From Variovorax paradoxus (GTDB lineage: Bacteria > Pseudomonadota > Gammaproteobacteria > Burkholderiales > Burkholderiaceae_C): a stretch of DNA of 64,000 bases. The first letter of the stretch is position 1. Every line of letters begins with the position of its first letter. Positions 29,873 through 37,667 of the stretch are shown here, piece by piece. The translations under genes and the position numbers were made by a program. Under the pieces are notes generated by a model. The model searched no databases. It was not told the origin of the DNA and was given only the letters and a program-made list of their open reading frames with translations. The DNA is taken from positions 1,922,001 to 1,986,000 of the forward strand of contig NZ_CP046622.1 of assembly GCF_009755665.1 (NCBI RefSeq), given 5' to 3'.

Positions 29873-29948
29873 GGGTGCTTAGCTCAGTTGGTAGAGCGGC
29901 GCCCTTACAAGGCGTAGGTCGGGGGTTCGAGCCCCTCAGCACCCACCA
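29873..29948 (+). tRNA. tRNA-Val (anticodon TAC)
   Basis: A 76-nt cloverleaf: acceptor arms GGGTGCT and AGCACCC, D-loop AGCTCAGTTGGTAGAGC, anticodon loop CTTACAA giving TAC (valine), T-loop GGTTCGAGCC, discriminator A and an encoded CCA. It lies between the HU gene and ppiD. Confidence 0.97.
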
Positions 29949-29958
29949 CCACCGATGC

Positions 29959-29987
29959 AAAGGCGAACACAGGTTCGCCTTTTTTAT
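29959..29987 (+). terminator. Rho-independent terminator after tRNA-Val
   Basis: AAAGGCGAAC and GTTCGCCTTT form a 10-bp stem with a short loop, followed by a T-rich tail. It begins 11 bases after the tRNA and probably ends the hupB-tRNA transcript before ppiD. Confidence 0.85.
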
Positions 29988-30023
29988 TGCCGTTCGACAT
30001 CCGTCGCAAGAGAGTGTTCAAGC

Positions 30024-31934
30024 ATGTTTGATTTCTTCCGCAAGTACAACAAGATCGTCATGATTTTCTTGTTCTTGCTGATCATTCCCTCGTTCGTCCT
30101 CTTCGGTGTGGACCGCTACCAGGGCTCCGGCAACGAGGAAAAGGTTGCGCGTGTCGATGGCAACAACATCACCCGTTCGGAGTGGGACGCCCAGCACCGC
30201 AACGAAGTCGACCGCATCCGCCAGCAGTCGCCGAACGTCGACCCGACGCTGCTCGATTCCGATGCAATGCGCTATGCCACGCTGGAGCGCCTGGTGCGCG
30301 ACCGCGTGCTGGCAGCCGCTGCAGCCAAATCGAACATGACGGTGTCCGAAGAGCGGCTGTCCCGGATCTTCGCGCAGGACGCCGGCCTTGCCGCCTTCCG
30401 CACGCCAGATGGCAAGTTCGACCGCGAGACCTTCCAGCGCGTGACCGGCCGCACGCCGGAGCAGTACGAGGCCTCGATGCGTGCCGATCTCGCAACGCAG
30501 CAGGTGCTGCTGGGCATTTCGGGCACTGCGTTCACACCGCCCGCGCTGGCTGCCGCCACCATCAACGCCTTTTATGACAGCCGCGAAATCCAGGTCGCAC
30601 GCTTCACCCCCGAGAGCTTCGCGTCGAAGGTGACGATCAGCGATGCCGACATCGAGACCTACTACAAGGACCACACGGCGCAGTTCCAGGCGCCCGAACA
30701 GGCCAGCATCGAGTACCTGGTGCTCGACCTCGAAGCGGCCAAGAAGAACGTCTCGGTGAACGAGGCCGACCTCAAGACCTACTACGAACAGAACAAGGCG
30801 CGCTTCGGCACGAAGGAAGAGCGCCGCGCGAGCCATATCCTGATTACCGCACCGGCGAGTGCGTCGGCGGCCGATCGCGAAAAAGCCAAGGCAAAGGCGG
30901 AGCAACTGCTGGCTGAAGTGAAGAAGGCACCAGCCACCTTTGCCGATGTGGCCCGCAAGAATTCGCAAGACCCCGGTTCCGCCGAGAAGGGCGGAGACCT
31001 CGACTTCGTGACCCGCGGCGCAATGGTCAAGCCGTTTGACGACGCGATGTTCGCGCTCAAGAAGGGCGACATCAGCGACGTGATCGAAACCGAGTTCGGC
31101 TATCACATCATCCGGCTGACCGACATCAAGCCGGCGGTGGTGCCTCCGTTCGAGCAGGTGCGTGCCACCATCGAGAGCGACGTTCGCGCGCAGCAGGCAA
31201 CGCAGGAGTTCGCAAAGGCCGCGGAAGCCTTCACCGATGCGGTGTACCAGCAGCCCGACAGCCTCAAGCCCGCGGCGGACAAGCTGAAGCTCACGATCCA
31301 GACCGCCACCAATGTGGCGCGCACGCCCGCACCGGGCGCCACCGGTGCGCTGGCGAGCCGCAACTTCCTGAGCGCCTTGTTTGCGCCCGATTCGCTCGAC
31401 CGCAAGCAGAACACCGAAGCCATCGAAGTCGGCTCCAACCAGCTCGCATCGGGTCGCGTGACGCAGTACTCGCCGGCGCGTCCCATTCCGCTGGCCGAAG
31501 TGAAGGACAAGATCCGCGCGCAACTCGTCACCGAGCGCGCCGCGGTGCTGGCAAAGACCGAAGGCGAGGCCAAGCTCGCTGCCTGGACCACCAAGGCCGA
31601 CGGCGCAACCTTCGGCACACCGGTCACGGTTTCGCGCCGCGAATCGCAAAGCCAGCCTCTGGCAGTCATCGATGCCGCGCTGCGTGCCGATGCGTCCAAG
31701 CTGCCGGCGCTGGTGGGTGTCGATCTGGGCACCCAGGGCTATGCGGTGGTTCGCGTGACCAAGGTCGTTCCGCGCACGCCTTCGGCACCTGAACAGGCGC
31801 AGCAAGAGAACGCGCAGATCGGCCAATCCGTGGCCGCCGCGGAGGATGTTGCGTACTACAACATGCTGAAGGAACGCTTCAAGGCCGAGATCCTCGTGCC
31901 GAAGCCGGCGGACACGCTGCCGGCGGCACGCTGA
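30024..31934 (+). CDS. ppiD: Periplasmic peptidyl-prolyl cis-trans isomerase/chaperone PpiD
   Basis: This 636-residue protein (E. coli PpiD 623) starts MFDFFRKYNKIVMIFLFLL, an N-terminal membrane anchor with a large periplasmic part. A SurA_N-like chaperone region (about 35-190) is followed by a parvulin PPIase domain near 270-370, with RRASHILITAPASASAADRE, FADVARKNSQDPGSAEKGGD and EFGYHIIRLTDIKP. A further SurA_N-like region extends to the C-terminus. PpiD works at the Sec translocon on emerging outer-membrane proteins. It follows hupB and tRNA-Val. Confidence 0.96.
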   Translation: MFDFFRKYNKIVMIFLFLLIIPSFVLFGVDRYQGSGNEEKVARVDGNNITRSEWDAQHRNEVDRIRQQSPNVDPTLLDSDAMRYATLERLVRDRVLAAAAAKSNMTVSEERLSRIFAQDAGLAAFRTPDGKFDRETFQRVTGRTPEQYEASMRADLATQQVLLGISGTAFTPPALAAATINAFYDSREIQVARFTPESFASKVTISDADIETYYKDHTAQFQAPEQASIEYLVLDLEAAKKNVSVNEADLKTYYEQNKARFGTKEERRASHILITAPASASAADREKAKAKAEQLLAEVKKAPATFADVARKNSQDPGSAEKGGDLDFVTRGAMVKPFDDAMFALKKGDISDVIETEFGYHIIRLTDIKPAVVPPFEQVRATIESDVRAQQATQEFAKAAEAFTDAVYQQPDSLKPAADKLKLTIQTATNVARTPAPGATGALASRNFLSALFAPDSLDRKQNTEAIEVGSNQLASGRVTQYSPARPIPLAEVKDKIRAQLVTERAAVLAKTEGEAKLAAWTTKADGATFGTPVTVSRRESQSQPLAVIDAALRADASKLPALVGVDLGTQGYAVVRVTKVVPRTPSAPEQAQQENAQIGQSVAAAEDVAYYNMLKERFKAEILVPKPADTLPAAR

Positions 31935-31994
31935 CCCGGCGTTCCGTCGCACGAGGGACAAGCGCGCACTGCGCTTGTCGCCAGAATCGCGTGC

Positions 31995-32669
31995 ATGGGA
32001 ACCCTCTACCTTGTGCGCCACGGGCAGGCCAGTTTCGGCGCCGCCGACTACGACAACCTGAGCGAGCTCGGGCACAGGCAGTCCGTGCGGCTGGGTGAAT
32101 ACTGGCGCGAGCGCGGCATGCACTTCGATGCGGTGATCACGGGCACGTTGAAGCGGCATCGCCAGACCTGGGAGGGCATTGCACAGGGGCTCGGACTGCA
32201 GCGCGACGACGTGCTGCCATGGCCCGGGCTCAACGAGTACGACAGCGAGGCTGTCATTGCCACCATCCACGAAGGCAAGCTCGAGAAACCCGATTCGCCC
32301 GAGATGTACCGCCATCATTTCCGCCTCTTGCGCAATGGACTGGGCGCCTGGATGCAAGGCAGGACCCGGCCAGCCGGTATGCCGAGCTATGTGGACTTTC
32401 TGTCGGGCGTGACCACGGCGCTCGACCACGTGCGCGACCGCCACCATGGCGCCAAGGTGCTGGTGGTGTCGAGCGGCGGGCCGATCAGCACGGCGGTTGG
32501 GCATGTGCTTGGCACGAGCCCGGAAACCACGATCGAGCTCAATCTGCGCATCCGCAACACGGCGGTGACGGAGTTCGCTTTTACGCCCAAACGCCACATG
32601 CTCGTGACGTACAACACCCTGCCGCATCTGGATGCCCCCGCGTACGAGGGCTGGGTTACTTACGCCTGA
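31995..32669 (+). CDS. Histidine phosphatase family protein (phosphoglycerate mutase-like)
   Basis: This 224-residue protein opens with the phosphohistidine motif LVRHGQASFG and has a second conserved Glu region (NEYDSEAVI). The second catalytic His normally sits in an SHGG motif; here VVSSGGPIS has Ser in that place, a common variation in this subgroup that may lower or change activity. The substrate is unknown. It starts 60 bases after ppiD and is convergent with the GIY-YIG-like gene. Confidence 0.88.
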   Translation: MGTLYLVRHGQASFGAADYDNLSELGHRQSVRLGEYWRERGMHFDAVITGTLKRHRQTWEGIAQGLGLQRDDVLPWPGLNEYDSEAVIATIHEGKLEKPDSPEMYRHHFRLLRNGLGAWMQGRTRPAGMPSYVDFLSGVTTALDHVRDRHHGAKVLVVSSGGPISTAVGHVLGTSPETTIELNLRIRNTAVTEFAFTPKRHMLVTYNTLPHLDAPAYEGWVTYA

Positions 32670-32707
32670 ACGACCGGCGCCAGGAAGGTCGGAAGAGGGC
32701 GCCGGCC

Positions 32708-33040
32708 TCAGGCCTGCCAGACGCCGTAGCCGTTAGCGCGCAGCCGGATGCCGAGCTCGACCTCCATCGACCGCGCGTCCTCGTAGCTCATCGGGTTGTA
32801 GCGCTCATAGAGGGCGGGCAGCAGCCGCAGGCCAAACTCCTGCACAAAGGTGTTCGCCTGAATTCCGGCCTTGTGCTTGTCGAAACGAATGTCCGGGTCG
32901 AGCCCGGTCATTCCGACGTAGACGAAAGGCTTGCCGAGTTGATAGTCGGGATTGGCCCGCCTGAAGCGGCCGTTGTTCCATACGCGGTCGTCGAGCTCGA
33001 CCACGTAGACATGATGCTTGGCTCGTGGTTTGCGCGGCAT
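32708..33040 (-). CDS. Small GIY-YIG-like protein
   Basis: This 110-residue protein has no close named relative that I recall. It matches the plan of GIY-YIG nucleases: VYVVEL at 11-16, then FVYVGMT at 39-45, then an Arg at 52 and His at 56 (DIRFDKHKAG), and a C-terminal helix with conserved-type Glu (EDARSMEVELGIRL). The first strand is VYV instead of GIY, so nuclease activity is plausible but unproved. The start MPRKPRAKHH at 33040 is chosen because the upstream extension is low-complexity. It is downstream of the YeaQ gene on the same strand. Confidence 0.75.
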   Translation of the reverse strand: MPRKPRAKHHVYVVELDDRVWNNGRFRRANPDYQLGKPFVYVGMTGLDPDIRFDKHKAGIQANTFVQEFGLRLLPALYERYNPMSYEDARSMEVELGIRLRANGYGVWQA

Positions 33041-33059
33041 CAGTGCGCAGCGCCCGAAA

Positions 33060-33308
33060 TCAGCTCTTGCGCTTGACCAGGCCGTAAAGAACGAGCAGCA
33101 CGATCGCGCCGAGCACTGAAGCGATGAAGCCGGCGCCCTGGCCCGCGGTGTACCAGCCCATGGCCTGGCCAACGTAGGTCACGATCAATGAACCCGCGAC
33201 GCCGATCAGCGTTGTCACGATGAAGCCCGCGGAATCGTCGCCCGGCTTGACGGCCCGCGCAACCAGACCCACGATGAACCCGATCAGAATAGTCCAGACG
33301 ATGCTCAT
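33060..33308 (-). CDS. GlsB/YeaQ/YmgE family stress response membrane protein
   Basis: This 82-residue protein has two or three transmembrane helices and is Gly-rich: IVWTILIGFIVGLVARAVKPG, a GFIVTTLIGVAGSLI stretch and a GFIASVLGAIVLLVLYGLV tail, ending KRKS. It is a transglycosylase-associated (YeaQ/YmgE) family member, often induced by stress, with unknown function. It lies 19 bases upstream of the GIY-YIG-like gene, so the pair may form one transcript. The 33309-33517 stretch upstream shows nothing further. Confidence 0.92.
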   Translation of the reverse strand: MSIVWTILIGFIVGLVARAVKPGDDSAGFIVTTLIGVAGSLIVTYVGQAMGWYTAGQGAGFIASVLGAIVLLVLYGLVKRKS

Positions 33309-33517
33309 GAAGAAGTTCCTTTGGCGGTGAATTGGAAGAAGCGGGAAAGCATTGCCCGTTGATTCAGGCGACGATCATGATAGCGGAGCAAAACCGGCAT
33401 CACGGGCCAGGAAATACAACGGACGTGCGTTCGAGAAATTTGGCGCGGACTCCGGCCATCTCTCGCTTGCAGCGGCGTCCTACAGGGTGATCTGCCGCAC
33501 CGGGCTATACCGAAGCC

Positions 33518-34150
33518 ATGCTCGAAAAATTGCCCGAAGTCATAGGTCACGCGCTGCACGGCGTGCGCGCCGGCCTTGACAAGATTATTTTCAACACGCT
33601 CGGAATGCGGCAGGGCATGGCATGCATATCCCTGACCAGTGTGGCGTTCGTGGACCATGGGCCGCTGCCCCCGCGCTATACGGCTGACGGCGAAGGCTTG
33701 TCGCCGCCACTTCAGTGGGCCCAACTGCCGGCGGAAACCACCTCGTTGGTACTGGTGGTGGAGGACGCCGACTCGCCGACCCCGAATCCGCTGGTGCATG
33801 CGATCGTTGTGGGGCTGCGGCCGAGCGACGGCAAGCTCGACGAGGCCGCCATTCCGAGTCGCGATAACGAAGGCGCCGCCGGCCTGCATGTCGGACGCAA
33901 CTCCGGGCTGCAGGCCGCGTGGCTGCCGCCAGACCCGCCGCCGGGGCATGGCGCCCACCGCTACGCTTTCCAGCTGTTTGCGCTCGGCAGCGTGCCTTCG
34001 TTTTCCTCCGCGCCGGGGCGCGACGAGATATTCGAAGCGCTGCGTGAGCATGCGCTGGCCAGCGGCCTGCTGATCGGCACCTGCGAAAGGCCGGATGGCT
34101 CCATCAAGATCGAGAAGACCGCGCCGGCGGGCCCATTGGCAACGGGTTGA
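33518..34150 (+). CDS. YbhB/YbcL family Raf kinase inhibitor-like protein (PEBP fold)
   Basis: This 210-residue protein has the phosphatidylethanolamine-binding-protein motifs: PPRYTADGEGLSPPLQW (the DG.G.SPPL signature), ETTSLVLVVEDADSP, and the HRYAFQLFAL segment. Bacterial members may bind small ligands or inhibit proteases; the role is unknown. About 35 residues precede the fold (MLEKLPEVIGHALHGVRAG), which is typical of the longer YbhB variants. It has no signal peptide and stands alone, divergent from the YeaQ gene. Confidence 0.9.
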   Translation: MLEKLPEVIGHALHGVRAGLDKIIFNTLGMRQGMACISLTSVAFVDHGPLPPRYTADGEGLSPPLQWAQLPAETTSLVLVVEDADSPTPNPLVHAIVVGLRPSDGKLDEAAIPSRDNEGAAGLHVGRNSGLQAAWLPPDPPPGHGAHRYAFQLFALGSVPSFSSAPGRDEIFEALREHALASGLLIGTCERPDGSIKIEKTAPAGPLATG

Positions 34151-34223
34151 GCGCGATCTCAGTCATCTTGAATGCCCCGGTGGCGAAAACGGGAGTTTTT
34201 GACGCTACAATTGCGGGCTCTTC

Positions 34224-34300
34224 GGTGGCTGTAGCTCAGCTGGTAGAGTCCCAGATTGTGATTCTGGTCGTCGTGGGTTCGAGTCCCATCAGCCACCCCA
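34224..34300 (+). tRNA. tRNA-His (anticodon GTG)
   Basis: A 77-nt cloverleaf with the extra 5' G (G-1) opposite C73 that marks tRNA-His. Acceptor arms are GTGGCTG and CAGCCAC, the anticodon loop ATTGTGA gives GTG, the T-loop is GGTTCGAGTC, and the 3' end CCCA includes CCA. A TACAAT -10-like element lies at 34206-34211. Confidence 0.97.
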
Positions 34301-34315
34301 AATACTTTCCCTGAC

Positions 34316-34333
34316 CGCTATTGCGCAATAGCG
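34316..34333. repeat. Perfect 18-bp palindrome after tRNA-His
   Basis: CGCTATTGCGCAATAGCG reads the same on both strands with no loop. It starts 16 bases beyond the tRNA and could be a protein-binding site. There is no T-run, so it is not a standard terminator. Confidence 0.6.
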
Positions 34334-34516
34334 TCCAAAGGGACATCAACGCCGGGCCAGTCCCGGCGTAGTCATTTCCGGCGCTTGCTGCCGTTGGGGC
34401 TTAACCCCTTGTATTCCCTCTTTTTGTTCGATAAGAGCGCCCGATCCAGGTGCGTGTTGCATTGTGCGCTGCCGCACGCGAACTGCTTGCCCCGGGTTTT
34501 TCTGGTAGCGGCATGC

Positions 34517-34544
34517 TTGTTTTAAATTGGAATTGAATTAAAAT
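34517..34544 (+). promoter_or_regulatory. Promoter of the H-NS family gene
   Basis: TTGTTT at 34517-34522 and TAAAAT at 34539-34544 are spaced by 16 bases in an AT-rich island (34517-34544), unlike the GC-rich surroundings. That base content suits H-NS autoregulation. Confidence 0.65.
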
Positions 34545-34575
34545 CCGCCCCGTTTCCAATTTTCAGGAGTCCACA

Positions 34576-34920
34576 ATGGCTTCGACCCTTGCCGATATCA
34601 ATTCCCAGATCAAGAAGCACGACGAGCTGATTGCGCAATTGCGCAAGCAGGCCGAAGACCTTCGCAACCAAGAACGTGCGGGCGTCATTGAAGAGGTGCG
34701 CAAGAAAATCGCCGAATACGGTTTGACTGCTTCCGATCTGAAACTCAGCGCACGCGGCGGGTCGGTCAAGCGCGGCAACGCGGTTCCCGGAACCAAGGCA
34801 GCGGCCAAATACCGTGGCCCGAGCGGCGAAACCTGGTCGGGCGGCCGCGGCCGCAAGCCACGTTGGGTGACCGAAGCCCTGGCCGCCGGCAAGTCGCTTT
34901 CCGAGTTCGAGATCAAGTAA
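34576..34920 (+). CDS. H-NS family nucleoid-associated protein
   Basis: This 114-residue protein has the two-part layout of betaproteobacterial H-NS proteins. An N-terminal coiled-coil oligomerisation helix (LADINSQIKKHDELIAQLRK, to about residue 50) is joined by a basic linker to a C-terminal DNA-binding domain. That domain has the signature KYRGPSGETWSGGRGRKPRW, in which the GRGRKP loop inserts into the AT-rich minor groove. It silences AT-rich, horizontally acquired DNA. AGGAG precedes the ATG at 34576. The gene has its own AT-rich promoter and a strong terminator. Confidence 0.96.
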   Translation: MASTLADINSQIKKHDELIAQLRKQAEDLRNQERAGVIEEVRKKIAEYGLTASDLKLSARGGSVKRGNAVPGTKAAAKYRGPSGETWSGGRGRKPRWVTEALAAGKSLSEFEIK

Positions 34921-34942
34921 ACACTCGACATGGCCTTCGGCC

Positions 34943-34976
34943 AATAAAAAAGCCCGCATCTGCGGGCTTTTTTATT
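34943..34976. terminator. Bidirectional Rho-independent terminator
   Basis: AAAAAAGCCCGCA and TGCGGGCTTTTTT form a 13-bp stem with a 2-base loop region, serving the H-NS gene and the convergent quinone oxidoreductase gene. Confidence 0.92.
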
Positions 34977-35007
34977 GCGAGCGTGGAACCAACCGGGCGC
35001 GGCGCGC

Positions 35008-35994
35008 TCAGTTCACCATGACGAGTTTTCCTTTGACACCGCGTGAGCCCATGTGGGCGTAGGCCGCTTTCAATTCTGCCATCGGCATCGTGCTGTCGAT
35101 CACGGGCTTGATCTTTCCCCGGCCGTACCACTGCGCCAATTCGGCCATCATTTGTGCATTGGCCTTGGGCTCGCGCTTGGCAAAATCGCCCCAGAACACA
35201 CCAACCAGCGACGCGCCTTTCAGCAGCGTCAGATTCAAAGGCAGCGATGGAATCGGGCCCGAGGCAAAGCCGACCACCAAATAACGGCCGCGCCAACCGA
35301 TCGAGCGAAATGCGGGCTCCGCAAAATCGCCGCCCACCGGGTCGTAAATGACGTCCGGCCCCTTGCCATCGGTTGCAGCCTTGATGGCGTCACGAAAACC
35401 GTTTGGCAGCGCATGTGTCGTGTAGTTGATGGTGGCATCGGCGCCAATGGAGCGGCAGAGTTCGCATTTCTCATCGGTGGAAGCTGCCGCAATCACTTTT
35501 GCACCGGCTGCCTTTGCGATTTGTATGGCCGCGGTGCCCACACCGCCGGCGGCGCCGAGCACGAGCACGGTTTCTCCGGCCTTGAGCTGCGCCCTGTCCA
35601 TCAGCGCATGCCACGATGTGGCATAGATCATGATGAATGCCGCCGCGTCAACGTGGCCGAAGCCTTCCGGCAGCGGCATGCAAAGCGCCGCCGGCGCCAG
35701 TGTGTGGGTTGCGAAGCCCCCGGTTCCCGAAAGGCAGGCCACGTTCTGGCCAATGGAAAGATGCGTGACGCCTTCGCCCACCGCCTGGACGATGCCGGCG
35801 TATTCCGAACCAGGCACGAAGGGCAGTGGCGGCTTGATCTGGTATTTGTTCTGGACGATCAGCAAATCGGGAAAATTGAGGCTGGCAGCCCTGATTTCGA
35901 TCAGCACCTGGCCCGGACCCGGCGTTGGTGTGGGCAGTTCTTTCCAGGTCAGCGCATCGACGCCGGTGGGGTTTTCGCAAAGCCATGCGTGCAT
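35008..35994 (-). CDS. NADPH:quinone oxidoreductase family protein (zinc-independent MDR)
   Basis: This 328-residue medium-chain dehydrogenase begins MHAWLCENPTGVDALTW. It has the GroES-like fold with FVPGSEYAGIVQAVGEGV and the NADPH motif LVLGAAGGVGTAAIQIAKAAGAKV. It lacks the Cys/His zinc ligands of alcohol dehydrogenases, which fits quinone or enone reductases (QOR/acryloyl-CoA reductase-like). The chosen ATG at 35994 gives the standard N-terminus. It is divergent from surE with about 130 bases between. The substrate is unknown. Confidence 0.9.
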   Translation of the reverse strand: MHAWLCENPTGVDALTWKELPTPTPGPGQVLIEIRAASLNFPDLLIVQNKYQIKPPLPFVPGSEYAGIVQAVGEGVTHLSIGQNVACLSGTGGFATHTLAPAALCMPLPEGFGHVDAAAFIMIYATSWHALMDRAQLKAGETVLVLGAAGGVGTAAIQIAKAAGAKVIAAASTDEKCELCRSIGADATINYTTHALPNGFRDAIKAATDGKGPDVIYDPVGGDFAEPAFRSIGWRGRYLVVGFASGPIPSLPLNLTLLKGASLVGVFWGDFAKREPKANAQMMAELAQWYGRGKIKPVIDSTMPMAELKAAYAHMGSRGVKGKLVMVN

Positions 35995-36121
35995 GCTCGG
36001 TCTCCTTGGATGAGTCGTGTGTGGGCAATGAATGCGAGGCGATGATAGGGGGCGCGGCAGGGCGCCGTTGTCCCTGCTGCGACGCACCCGGCGCCTACAA
36101 TCCGGGGCATCCAGAAGCACC

Positions 36122-36880
36122 ATGAAGATACTTATTTCCAATGACGATGGCTTTCAGGCGCCGGGCATCGTCGCATTGCACGACGCCCTGAAAGACATCG
36201 CCGATGTCGAGGTGGTTGCACCCGAGCACAACAACAGTGCCAAGTCGAACGCGCTGACCCTGGCCGCGCCGCTCTACGTGCACAAGGCGCACAACGGTTT
36301 TCGCTACGTCACGGGCACTCCGGCCGATTGCGTTCATATCGCGCTCAAGGGGCTGCTCGACTACCGGCCCGACCTGGTGGTGTCCGGCATCAACAACGGC
36401 GCCAACATGGGCGACGACACCATCTACTCGGGCACCGTTGGGGCGGCAATGGAGGCGTACCTGTTCGGCATTCCAGCCATTGCGTTCTCGCAGATCGAAA
36501 AGGGCTGGGCCCATGTCGATGCGGCCGCGCAGGTGGCGCGCCGGCTGGTTCAGCAGATCGAGCGCGAGCGCATGATCGAAGGCGGTGCTTTCCTGCTCAA
36601 TGTGAATGTGCCGAACCGGCCGTTCGAGGAGCTCAAGCCGATCAAGGTTTGCCGGCTCGGCCGCCGCCACGCGGCGGAAAAGGTGATTACGCAGGAAAGC
36701 CCACGTGGCGAAACGATGTACTGGATTGCGGGCGCCGGCAGTGCCAAGGACAGCGGCGAGGGCACCGACTTTCACGCAACTGCCGCCGGCCACGTCGCAT
36801 TGACGCCGCTGCAGATCGACCTCACCGACCACGCCAACCTGGGGCAATGGCGCGAGACGGTCGCCCGTCTCGGCAACTGA
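36122..36880 (+). CDS. surE: 5'/3'-nucleotidase SurE
   Basis: SurE is a stationary-phase survival phosphatase that removes phosphate from nucleoside monophosphates. The 252-residue product starts MKILISNDDGFQAPGI with the metal-binding NDD and DG. It continues with APEHNNSAKSNALTL and SGINNGANMGDDTIYSGTVGAAMEA. The length is as expected. It opens the conserved surE-pcm-nlpD-rpoS cluster, with only 2 bases to pcm. Confidence 0.97.
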   Translation: MKILISNDDGFQAPGIVALHDALKDIADVEVVAPEHNNSAKSNALTLAAPLYVHKAHNGFRYVTGTPADCVHIALKGLLDYRPDLVVSGINNGANMGDDTIYSGTVGAAMEAYLFGIPAIAFSQIEKGWAHVDAAAQVARRLVQQIERERMIEGGAFLLNVNVPNRPFEELKPIKVCRLGRRHAAEKVITQESPRGETMYWIAGAGSAKDSGEGTDFHATAAGHVALTPLQIDLTDHANLGQWRETVARLGN

Positions 36881-36882
36881 GC

Positions 36883-37656
36883 ATGGCCACGCAACGGCCT
36901 GGTTTCCCGGTTCGCCTGACACCCACCGCTTCGGCCGCCACGCGAGGGCGCATGCCCGCCGCGCCAGCCAAGCCTCTGGTGCCGGCCACGCCCTCGATGG
37001 CTTCCGACGCCGTACGTGCGCGCATGGTGCAGAAGCTCGCCGCCCAAGGCATTACCGACCCCCGCGTGCTTCGTGCGCTGGGCGCGGTGGAGCGGCATCG
37101 TTTTGTCGACAGTGCGCTGGTCAACCAGGCCTACGAAGACACGAGTCTGCCCATCGGGCTGGGCCAGACCATTTCCAAGCCCAGCGTGGTGGCTCGCATG
37201 ATCGAGCTTTTGCTGGGGGCGCCTGCCTTGGTGGGCAAGCCGCAAGACCGGCTCGGACGCGTGCTCGAAATCGGCACCGGTTGCGGCTACCAGGCTGCGG
37301 TGCTGAACCACGTGGCCACGGAGGTCTACAGCATCGAGCGCTTGCGCGGGCTGCACGAGCGCGCGCGCGCCAACCTGAGGCACTTCCGGCTCGCCACCGT
37401 GCACCTGATGCTCGGCGACGGCATGGTTGGCTACGCCAAGGGTGCACCCTATGCAGGAATCATCGCCGCAGCAGGTGGCGAAGCGGTCCCGCAAGCCTGG
37501 ACCGATCAACTCGCAGTGGGCGGACGCATCGTCGCGCCCACCCAATCGGCGGGGGGCGGACAGGCCCTCGTCGTCATCGATAAAACCGCCCGTGGGCTGG
37601 AGCGCCGCATTCTTGAGGCGGTTCACTTTGTCCCCCTAAAATCGGGCATCGCTTGA
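36883..37656 (+). CDS. pcm: Protein-L-isoaspartate O-methyltransferase
   Basis: Pcm uses S-adenosylmethionine to methylate L-isoaspartyl residues and so repair aged proteins. The 257-residue product has about 40 extra N-terminal residues (Pro/Ala-rich, MATQRPGFPVRLTPTASA) compared with E. coli Pcm (208). The core has DTSLPIGLGQTISKP and the SAM motif VLEIGTGCGYQAAVL. The end differs from many Pcm enzymes in AAGGEAVPQAWTDQL, where a family Thr is Ala, but the fold is clear. It sits in the surE-pcm-nlpD-rpoS cluster. Confidence 0.95.
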   Translation: MATQRPGFPVRLTPTASAATRGRMPAAPAKPLVPATPSMASDAVRARMVQKLAAQGITDPRVLRALGAVERHRFVDSALVNQAYEDTSLPIGLGQTISKPSVVARMIELLLGAPALVGKPQDRLGRVLEIGTGCGYQAAVLNHVATEVYSIERLRGLHERARANLRHFRLATVHLMLGDGMVGYAKGAPYAGIIAAAGGEAVPQAWTDQLAVGGRIVAPTQSAGGGQALVVIDKTARGLERRILEAVHFVPLKSGIA

Positions 37657-37667
37657 AGGAACAACAC

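Noticed and set aside
34576..34920. Reading the H-NS family gene as evidence of horizontally acquired DNA nearby
   Set aside because: H-NS family genes are core genes in this clade, and the neighbours show ordinary composition.
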